A stretch of 14,389 bases of DNA from CAYJAP01 sp964368425 (lineage in GTDB: Bacteria; Bacillota; Clostridia; Christensenellales; UBA1242), in NCBI GenBank assembly GCA_964368425.1, contig CAYJAP010000016.1, positions 1 to 14,389 on the forward strand, read 5' to 3'. Each line of letters starts with the position of its first letter. Position 1 is the stretch's first letter. Below are positions 5,647 to 12,227 of the stretch, piece after piece. The notes below the pieces were generated by a model. That model worked only from the letters and a program-made list of their open reading frames with translations, was not told where the DNA came from and searched no databases. A program made the translations under genes and the position numbers.

Positions 5647-7080
5647 ATGGATAAATTTAAAAAAGTAGAACAAAGAATATTGCCACACAGTGCAGAGGCT
5701 GAACAGAGTGTATTAGGTTGTGTTTTAATTGACCAAAATGCTGCTGTGAATATAGTATCTGACTTAAAGAAAATTGATTTTTACACAGAAGCTCATAGAA
5801 TCATATTTGAATGTATGCAGACAGTTTATTTTGCTAATTTACCTATAGATTTTATTACGCTCATTGACGAACTAGAGAAGAAAAATATGCTAGATTCTGT
5901 CGGTGGCGCTGAGTATATTACTACTTTAACAAACGCTGTACCAAGCTCCAGCAACTATCAGCATTACATTGATATTGTTAAAAGAGGCAGTATATTACGC
6001 CAGCTTATTTCTGCGTCAAACGAGATTATCCAGAAATCTTTTAGTGGAATAGAAAAAGAAGATGCTCTTGCTTTCGCTGAAAAGATTATATTAGATATTT
6101 CCAACAAAGAGGATGTTAGTTCGCTAACACACATCAAAGAGAGTGTACATAACATCATAGACAAATTCCAGACTATCCAGAAAGACAAAACCAGTCTGAG
6201 AGGATTGCCGACAGGAATATATGGGTTAGATAAAATAACAAATGGTTTACAGAAATCTGACCTGATTCTGATTGCGGCACGACCAAGTTGTGGTAAGAGT
6301 AGTTTGGCTTTGAACATCGCAAATTACGCAGCTATTGAGGGAAAAAGAAAGGTAGCGGTATTCTCCTTAGAAATGCCTAAGACACAGTTGGCACAACGTT
6401 CGCTATGTAGTATAGCAATGGTGAGTATGGAAAAGGCTTTAAAGGGTGAGTTGGACATCAATGAGTGGAAGGCTCTCTGGGCAGCTAATGAGAAGATTGA
6501 GAAAAGTACTATGATGATAGATGACAGTTCATTGAACACTCCTTCACATATTCTGAGTAAGTGTAGAAGAATGAAGGCGGAGTCAGGACTGGATTTGGTT
6601 GTTATAGACTACCTGCAGCTTATGAGTGCGGGCGGAAGAGCTAAGGAAAACCGACAGCAAGAAATTAGTGAGATGTCTCGTTCTTTGAAAATTGTAGCAA
6701 AAGAATTAGACGTTCCTGTAATATTATTGTCACAGCTTTCTCGTGCAGTTGAGATGAGAAAAGACCATCGACCAATACTTTCAGATTTACGTGAAAGTGG
6801 TGCGATTGAGCAAGATGCTGATATTGTTATTTTTATCTATCGTTCAGATTTGTATAACGATGTAGAGGGAGAAAAGGGTATTGCTGAATTAATCATAGCA
6901 AAACATAGAAACGGACCTCTCGGAGTTGTTAAAACTAAATGGTTAGGTGAGTACACCACATTTGCTAATCTTACAAAAGATAGTGATGCTTTGAGTTTAG
7001 AAAAGACTGCCCCTAAAGAGAAAGGGGGATTACAGCCTTTGACTGAAGATGTTAGTGATGATTTATCAGATGTTTTTTAA
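5647..7080 (+). CDS. dnaB: Replicative DNA helicase DnaB
   Basis: The hexameric helicase that unwinds DNA at the replication fork using ATP. The 477 residues are slightly longer than usual (about 440-470). The N-terminal helical domain (10-150) starts with the typical PHSAEAEQSVLG and includes GGAEYI. A linker leads to the RecA-like domain, which begins around LPTGIYGLDKITNGL (187-201). Walker A is ARPSCGKSS (211-219, K217); Walker B ends in VVIDYLQL (D321); the DNA-binding/sensor segment is SQLSRAVE (362-369), followed by LSDLRESGAIEQDAD and the arginine-finger region AKHRNGP (R421). The last 30 residues are acidic and disordered, ending DDLSDVF. The ribosome binding site GGGGAGA lies at 5636-5642. 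A terminator follows directly. It looks like the chromosomal housekeeping copy; no dnaI/dnaC loader or phage gene is adjacent. Confidence 0.98.
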   Translation: MDKFKKVEQRILPHSAEAEQSVLGCVLIDQNAAVNIVSDLKKIDFYTEAHRIIFECMQTVYFANLPIDFITLIDELEKKNMLDSVGGAEYITTLTNAVPSSSNYQHYIDIVKRGSILRQLISASNEIIQKSFSGIEKEDALAFAEKIILDISNKEDVSSLTHIKESVHNIIDKFQTIQKDKTSLRGLPTGIYGLDKITNGLQKSDLILIAARPSCGKSSLALNIANYAAIEGKRKVAVFSLEMPKTQLAQRSLCSIAMVSMEKALKGELDINEWKALWAANEKIEKSTMMIDDSSLNTPSHILSKCRRMKAESGLDLVVIDYLQLMSAGGRAKENRQQEISEMSRSLKIVAKELDVPVILLSQLSRAVEMRKDHRPILSDLRESGAIEQDADIVIFIYRSDLYNDVEGEKGIAELIIAKHRNGPLGVVKTKWLGEYTTFANLTKDSDALSLEKTAPKEKGGLQPLTEDVSDDLSDVF

Positions 7081-7102
7081 AGACATGTAATTTTATATAT
7101 TT

Positions 7103-7130
7103 AAACCCAGTATTGCACTGGGTTTTTTGT
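7103..7130 (+). terminator. Rho-independent terminator of the dnaB operon
   Basis: AAACCCAGT (7103-7111) pairs perfectly with ACTGGGTTT (7117-7125) across a five-base loop, running straight into further T residues. Confidence 0.92.
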
Positions 7131-7162
7131 ATTAAAAGAAGCTCTTGTTCACACAATAAAAT

Positions 7163-8611
7163 ATGGAACGTAATCTTAAGACTAGAAGTAAAATATTTTA
7201 TGGTGTTGGGAATCTGGGATACAGTGCTATCAGTCAGACTATCACCAACTTTTTTATGTTTTTTGGTACGGGTGTGCTGGGAATGCCGGGTAGTTTAGTG
7301 GGAATAGCAGTAGGTATTAGCACATTATGGGATGGTATAACCGATCCAATGGTGGGGTTCATAAGTGACAACTACACTTTCAAGTTCTTGGGTAAACGCC
7401 GAGGCTATATGTTTGTCGCTACTTTTGGAATGGCTTTAGTTAACATCCTTATTTGGACTATTCCGGCAGATATTTCGATAGCTGGAAAGTTTATTTTGAT
7501 GTTAACTTTCTTGTTGCTCATAGAAACTTTTAACACCTTATATGCTACTCCTTATGGGGCACTGGGCGCTGAACTTACTGATAATTATCATGAGAAGACA
7601 AGTGTGCAGGTGTACAAAACGGTCTTCTTTTTGGTGGGAATGATGATTCCTACCTTACTACTTTTTGTATTCCTGCCATCTACTGCCGAGTTTGAACAGG
7701 GTCAACTCAATCCGGTTGGATACAAAAATATAGCTTTAGTTACCAGTGCCATCTGTCTGATTTGCGGTATATTAAGTTCTATCTTTTCTGAGAAGAGGTT
7801 GCAACCCAAGAAGGGTGAGAAGCTTTTCCATGCTATCGATAAGAAGAAAAAAAGACGGTTAAAGAACATGTTCAAACAACTCTTCAAAAATATGAAAGAG
7901 TGTTTTTCTAATTCACAACAGAGGGTTGTTATCATAGGGTACTCTATAGCGTTAATTAGCGCAGCTGTATTGACGAGTGTGGGAATGCACTTTTTCACAT
8001 ACAGTCTGTTCTATTCCAGCGCTCAGATAACGGTGTTGCTGATGTGTTTGCTTTTGGGCACGATAGTTTCTCAGCCGTTGTGGTTTAATCTTAGTAAAAA
8101 GAAAGAAAAGAAGCCTGCACTGTTGCTGGCAATTCTTGTTGCAATAATGGGGACTTACTCCATTATGTTTGTTTTCTTGTTTAAAAACTTGCTAAATTCG
8201 TTTTCTTTTTATATAATACTAGTGTCTATCTTTATATGTGGTGTAGGCTCTGGAGCACTATACACGTTGCCGAACTCTATGTTCTGTGATGTCGTCGGAA
8301 TCCAGAATGAAGAGCATAAAGATGATAAGACGGCATCATATTACGGGTACATGACACTAGCCTTCAATATTGCCAATGCACTAGCTTTGATGATTACAGG
8401 TTCTTTGCTAGATGCTATTGGGTTTAATTCATCGCTGAAAGTGCAGCCGTTAGATGTTCAAACAGGTATCGCTATCATATTGTTTGTTGGCGTTCTTGTT
8501 CCATTAATCTTATCTTATTACATTTTTAGTAGATACAAATTAACAAAAAAAGATGTCATGAAAAAGAGGAAACAGCAGCATGAAAAACCTAAAAAAGATA
8601 AAGGCGGATAA
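7163..8611 (+). CDS. GPH-family sugar:cation symporter (MFS)
   Basis: A 482-residue, 12-helix transporter of the glycoside-pentoside-hexuronide:cation symporter family (MelB/XylP-like), which imports sugars with H+, Na+ or Li+. Family marks: a short N-terminus leading into FYGVGNLGYS; LWDGITDPMVGFISD (55-69) with D57 and D61 at the positions of the MelB cation-site aspartates; the loop FLGKRRGY (75-82); TPYGALGAELTDNYHEKTS (129-147); and LPNSMFCDVV (369-378). A long, very basic cytoplasmic loop (about 210-255) separates the two six-helix halves, and the C-terminal tail is Lys-rich. The substrate cannot be told from the sequence. The ATG is the first start after an in-frame stop (7157-7159) and has no visible ribosome binding site. 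Its end overlaps glnS by 32 bases. Confidence 0.92.
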   Translation: MERNLKTRSKIFYGVGNLGYSAISQTITNFFMFFGTGVLGMPGSLVGIAVGISTLWDGITDPMVGFISDNYTFKFLGKRRGYMFVATFGMALVNILIWTIPADISIAGKFILMLTFLLLIETFNTLYATPYGALGAELTDNYHEKTSVQVYKTVFFLVGMMIPTLLLFVFLPSTAEFEQGQLNPVGYKNIALVTSAICLICGILSSIFSEKRLQPKKGEKLFHAIDKKKKRRLKNMFKQLFKNMKECFSNSQQRVVIIGYSIALISAAVLTSVGMHFFTYSLFYSSAQITVLLMCLLLGTIVSQPLWFNLSKKKEKKPALLLAILVAIMGTYSIMFVFLFKNLLNSFSFYIILVSIFICGVGSGALYTLPNSMFCDVVGIQNEEHKDDKTASYYGYMTLAFNIANALALMITGSLLDAIGFNSSLKVQPLDVQTGIAIILFVGVLVPLILSYYIFSRYKLTKKDVMKKRKQQHEKPKKDKGG

Positions 8612-10247
8612 CTTTATTGAAGACGCTATTATTACAGATATAACAAAGAAAAAATTAAAAAAGATTATAACCAGATTTCCGCCAGAACCAAACGGATATC
8701 CACACATAGGACACGTCAGAGCGATTATGACTGACTTCAACTGTGCGAAGAAATTTGGTGGTTACACAAATTTACGTATGGATGATACCAATCCGGAAAA
8801 AGAAAGCATGGAGTTTGTTGAACATATTAAGGACGATATTTTTTGGTTGGGATATAAGTGGAAAAATCTGTTTTATGCAAGTAGCTACTATGGTAAGTTG
8901 TATAAGTTTGCTCTACGCATAATTAAGAATGGCAAAGCGTATGTATGTGATTTATCTCCAGAAGAAATCTCACAGACGCGAGGCTCTTTTACGCAAGCAG
9001 GCACAGACAGTCCTTACAGAAACCGAACGATAGAAGAAAATCTGCGGCTCTTTAAAGAAATGAGAGCGGGGAAATACCCCGACGGTGCGAAAACGTTACG
9101 TGCGAAAATTGACATGGCTAGTCCTAACATGAACATGCGCGATCCTATAATGTACAGAATAACCCGTCATACTCATTTTAGAACAGCTAATAAGTGGTGT
9201 ATTTATCCTATCTATGACTTTGCTCATCCGTTATCTGACGCTATTGAAGGAATAACACATTCTTTATGTAGCATGGAGTTTGAAGACCACAGACCGCTGT
9301 ACGACTGGTTTCTACAGGAGGCCGGTTTCACAAATGTTAATCGTAGACCACGCCAGATAGAGTTCTCTAAATTACAGATAGAGGGGTCGATAATTGGCAA
9401 AAGATACGTGAAGCAGATGATAGAAAAGGGTTATGTAGACGGGTTTGACGACCCAAGACTACTCACTATAAAGGCTATGAGACGTCGTGGATACACTGCT
9501 GCAGGAATCAACGATTTTGTTAAGAGAACGGGTTTAGCGAAAGAAAACACGATGGCGGAGTTTCAATACTTAGAGCATTGTATAAGAGAGGATTTGAACA
9601 AAGTCGCTAAGCGTGCAATGGTTGTCCTAAAGCCTCTTAAGGTTGTTATAACAAACTATCCAGTTGGTCGAAGTGAGTTGATTGAGATAGATAACAATCC
9701 AAACAACAAGAGTGAAGGTAGCCATACTATCAAATTTGAAAGAGAGATATATATCGAGCAAGATGATTTTAGCGAGAATCCTCCACCTAAATATTTTAGG
9801 TTGGTTCCCGATGGTATTGTAAGACTCAAGGGTGCTTATATTATCCGCTGTGACAAAATCGTAAGAGACAACAAGGGGGATATTGAACACCTAGAATGTT
9901 CTTACATCGCTGAAAGCAAGAGCGGTAATGACATAAGCGGACTGAGGGCGAAAGGAACTATTCACTGGGTTAATGTCAATGATTGCATTGACTTAACTGT
10001 GAGAAACTTTAAACCTATCATGAAAGAAGGAGCGGAATTCAAGGGGGACATTGAAGAAGTGTTTAACCATGATAGTTCTTCAGTGATTGAAGGGGCAAAA
10101 GGGGAAATGTATTTGACGCAGATTCCTATCGGCAAGCAGATGCAGTTTATGAGAAACGGATATTATATTCAGGACATTAATTTCCCTGATAAAAACATAT
10201 ATCTAAACACTGCTGATTTAAAAGATTCATACAAGCCAAAAGGTTAG
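8580..10247 (+). CDS. glnS: Glutaminyl-tRNA synthetase (GlnRS)
   Basis: A class I synthetase that charges tRNA-Gln with glutamine. At 555 residues it matches the standard length. The catalytic fold begins with RFPPEPNGYPHIGH (32-45, HIGH motif 42-45), then NLRMDDTNP (64-72), and the GlnRS-specific stretches SPYRNR (144-149), LRAKIDMASPNMNMRDP (173-189), NKWCIYPIYDF (204-214) and GITHSLCSMEFEDHR (224-238). LEHCIREDLN (331-340) marks the helical subdomain, and the C-terminal anticodon-binding beta-barrels run from about 345 to 555 (KGTIHWV, 458-464). These features separate it from GluRS. The KMSKS loop is unusual: SIIGKR (270-275) in place of the usual MSKR-type sequence. AGAGGA (8565-8570), inside the end of the transporter gene, is the ribosome binding site. 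Having GlnRS suggests direct glutaminylation rather than sole reliance on GatCAB. Confidence 0.97.
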   Translation: MKNLKKIKADNFIEDAIITDITKKKLKKIITRFPPEPNGYPHIGHVRAIMTDFNCAKKFGGYTNLRMDDTNPEKESMEFVEHIKDDIFWLGYKWKNLFYASSYYGKLYKFALRIIKNGKAYVCDLSPEEISQTRGSFTQAGTDSPYRNRTIEENLRLFKEMRAGKYPDGAKTLRAKIDMASPNMNMRDPIMYRITRHTHFRTANKWCIYPIYDFAHPLSDAIEGITHSLCSMEFEDHRPLYDWFLQEAGFTNVNRRPRQIEFSKLQIEGSIIGKRYVKQMIEKGYVDGFDDPRLLTIKAMRRRGYTAAGINDFVKRTGLAKENTMAEFQYLEHCIREDLNKVAKRAMVVLKPLKVVITNYPVGRSELIEIDNNPNNKSEGSHTIKFEREIYIEQDDFSENPPPKYFRLVPDGIVRLKGAYIIRCDKIVRDNKGDIEHLECSYIAESKSGNDISGLRAKGTIHWVNVNDCIDLTVRNFKPIMKEGAEFKGDIEEVFNHDSSSVIEGAKGEMYLTQIPIGKQMQFMRNGYYIQDINFPDKNIYLNTADLKDSYKPKG

Positions 10248-10262
10248 AATACAGGGGATAAA

Positions 10263-12092
10263 ATGAAGAAAAATTTTACAGCAAAACAACTGAGAGAAAT
10301 GTGGTTGAAGTTTTATGAAGACAAAGGTCATACAATTATTCCTTCTGCGTCTGTTATACCAGAAAATGACCCTAGTGTTTTGTTCACGACTGCCGGAATG
10401 CACCCGTTAGTGCCATATCTTCTGGGGGAGAAACACCCTGCTGGAAAAAGGTTATGTAACGTACAAAAGTGTATTCGTACAGGCGATATAGATGAGGTGG
10501 GAGACAAATCCCACTTAACGTTTTTTGAGATGATGGGAAACTGGAGTTTAGGTGACTATTTCAAGAAAGATAAAGTGGCATGGAGCTATGAGTTTTTAAC
10601 CAAATGTTTGGGATTGCAGACGCACGAGTTTGTGGTTACTTGTTTTGCGGGTGATGAAAATGCTCCGAGAGATACCGAAACTGCTGCGTTGTGGGAGAGC
10701 CATGGTGTGCCTAAAGACAGAATCTTTTTCTTGCCTAAAGAAGATAACTGGTGGGAGATAAACAGGGGTCCGTGCGGACCTGATTCCGAAATGTTCATAG
10801 ACAATGGCAAGGATAAATGTTCACCGAAGTGTAATCCATCGTGTAATTGTGGTAAGTATGTAGAGATCGGTAATGACGTGTACATGCAGTACAATAAAAT
10901 CGGAGACACGGAATACATACCGGCAAAGCAGAAAAACGTTGATACAGGCTTTGGATTGGAAAGAAACTTAATCATACTAAATGGTGCTAATAGTATTTTT
11001 GCTACAGCATCATTTGAAGACGCGCTAAAGAAGTTAGAGCAATTATCTGGTAAAAAGTATAATGATGAGGGAGACGAACATACTCGATCATTTAGAGTGG
11101 TTGCTGACCATATTCGTACTGCTGTGGCTATAATCGGTGACGAGAAAGGTATTGCACCATCAAATACGGGTGCGGGATATGTGTTAAGAAGATTAATAAG
11201 AAAGTCTATTCGTCATTGCATGAAACTGGGAATAGAGAAAGGAAAACTTGGTGAGTTGGCACGTATTTACTGTAATTATTTTAAAGATGTTTATCCTGAA
11301 TTTAAAAGAAACGAAGCTAAAATAATTACTGAACTGAATAACGAAGAAGAGAAATTTCTCAAGACTGTAGCGGCGGGTGAAAAAGAGTTTGAAAAGGTTG
11401 TTAATGGGCTAGAGCGTAAAAACGAGTTTATGAGAAAGAGTAATCCTAAATATAAAGAAGAAAAAGAAATAAACGGAAAAATGGCTTTTAGGTTGTATGA
11501 TACCTTTGGATTTCCAGTTGAGCTGACAGAAGAGATGGCTAAAGAGCGTGGTTACACCGTAGACATGCAGGGTTATGAAAAAGCTGCCAGAGAACACCAA
11601 GAGCTCGCTAGAACGACGTCTGCGGGACAGTTCAAGGGCGGATTGGCGGCTGATGGTGGTGAGAACACTGTGCGCTTACATACTGCTACACACTTGTTAC
11701 AGGCGGCACTACAGAAAATAGTTTCCCCCGACATTCATCAAAGGGGAAGCAACATTACTTCTGAGCGTTTACGTTTCGACTTTAACTGTGACCATAAACT
11801 TACTCCTGAAGAGCTGAAAAAGGTTGAGGATTATGTTAATGACATTATCCAAAAGGATGTTCCAGTTGTGTGTCAGGAGATGTCGTTGGAGGAAGCGAAG
11901 AAGAGCGGGGCAATGGGTATTTTCGAAAGCAAGTACGGCGATAGGGTTAAAGTTTATCGAGCGGGGGAGTTTAGTCAAGAGATTTGTGGCGGACCTCATG
12001 TGAAAAGTACAGGGGAGATTGGTTCTTTTAAAATCATAAAAGAAGAAGCCTCTTCCAGTGGAGTACGCCGTATTAAGGCAATAGTTGGGTAG
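10263..12092 (+). CDS. alaS: Alanyl-tRNA synthetase, compact form (AlaRS)
   Basis: A class II synthetase charging tRNA-Ala, 609 residues against about 870-880 for the common bacterial form. The aminoacylation core is complete: FTTAGMHPLVPYLLG (41-55), motif 2 region LTFFEMMGNWSLGDYFK (85-101), NRGPCGPDSEMF (167-178), VDTGFGLERN (226-235) and motif 3 GAGYVLRRLIRKSIRH (303-318). LYDTFGFPVELT (411-422) ends the tRNA-recognition helices. The beta-barrel linker normally found next is nearly absent, and the editing domain follows directly, with HTATH (H473, H477) and CGGPH (C575, H579) zinc ligands intact. The DHHA1/C-Ala region is missing. A cysteine cluster (C186, C190, C194, C196) interrupts the core and may bind zinc. 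The short end is real, not truncation: a terminator follows six bases after the stop. AGGGGA (10253-10258) is the ribosome binding site, 15 bases after glnS, so the two are co-transcribed. Confidence 0.96.
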   Translation: MKKNFTAKQLREMWLKFYEDKGHTIIPSASVIPENDPSVLFTTAGMHPLVPYLLGEKHPAGKRLCNVQKCIRTGDIDEVGDKSHLTFFEMMGNWSLGDYFKKDKVAWSYEFLTKCLGLQTHEFVVTCFAGDENAPRDTETAALWESHGVPKDRIFFLPKEDNWWEINRGPCGPDSEMFIDNGKDKCSPKCNPSCNCGKYVEIGNDVYMQYNKIGDTEYIPAKQKNVDTGFGLERNLIILNGANSIFATASFEDALKKLEQLSGKKYNDEGDEHTRSFRVVADHIRTAVAIIGDEKGIAPSNTGAGYVLRRLIRKSIRHCMKLGIEKGKLGELARIYCNYFKDVYPEFKRNEAKIITELNNEEEKFLKTVAAGEKEFEKVVNGLERKNEFMRKSNPKYKEEKEINGKMAFRLYDTFGFPVELTEEMAKERGYTVDMQGYEKAAREHQELARTTSAGQFKGGLAADGGENTVRLHTATHLLQAALQKIVSPDIHQRGSNITSERLRFDFNCDHKLTPEELKKVEDYVNDIIQKDVPVVCQEMSLEEAKKSGAMGIFESKYGDRVKVYRAGEFSQEICGGPHVKSTGEIGSFKIIKEEASSSGVRRIKAIVG

Positions 12093-12097
12093 TAAAT

Positions 12098-12131
12098 AAA
12101 AGCAGTTGTCATAGATAACTGCTTTTTGTTT
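12098..12131 (+). terminator. Rho-independent terminator of the transporter-glnS-alaS operon
   Basis: AAAAGCAGTT (12098-12107) pairs perfectly with AACTGCTTTT (12117-12126) over a nine-base loop, followed by TGTTT. Confidence 0.88.
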
Positions 12132-12154
12132 GAGCGACTCTGTTATCAAAATAC

Positions 12155-12183
12155 TTGATTTGCCACTTAAGATACTATATAAT
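12155..12183 (+). promoter_or_regulatory. Promoter of the large beta-repeat protein
   Basis: TTGATT (12155-12160), exactly 17 bases, then a perfect TATAAT (12178-12183). The predicted start is near 12190, giving a leader of about 38 bases that ends in the ribosome binding site GGAGGG (12217-12222). Confidence 0.8.
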
Positions 12184-12227
12184 AAATAATATAAAGAGTG
12201 GGCAAAGTAAACCGTTGGAGGGATGCT

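Noticed and set aside
7081..7162. T-box or other riboswitch ahead of the tRNA synthetase operon
   Set aside because: Only about 80 bases are available, mostly taken by the dnaB terminator; no T-box core or specifier structure is seen, nor any in the 15 bases before alaS.
10586..10975. Minus-strand 129-codon open frame inside alaS
   Set aside because: It lies wholly antisense to a well-conserved synthetase core and has no ribosome binding site or recognisable protein features; it is a shadow.
10263..12092. alaS as a truncated or frameshifted pseudogene
   Set aside because: All catalytic and editing motifs are in one frame, the protein ends naturally after the editing domain, and a terminator follows directly. 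It fits a known compact architecture rather than decay.
11769..12149. Minus-strand 126-codon open frame across the alaS 3' end
   Set aside because: Antisense to the AlaRS editing domain and crossing the alaS terminator; composition is that of a reverse-complement shadow.
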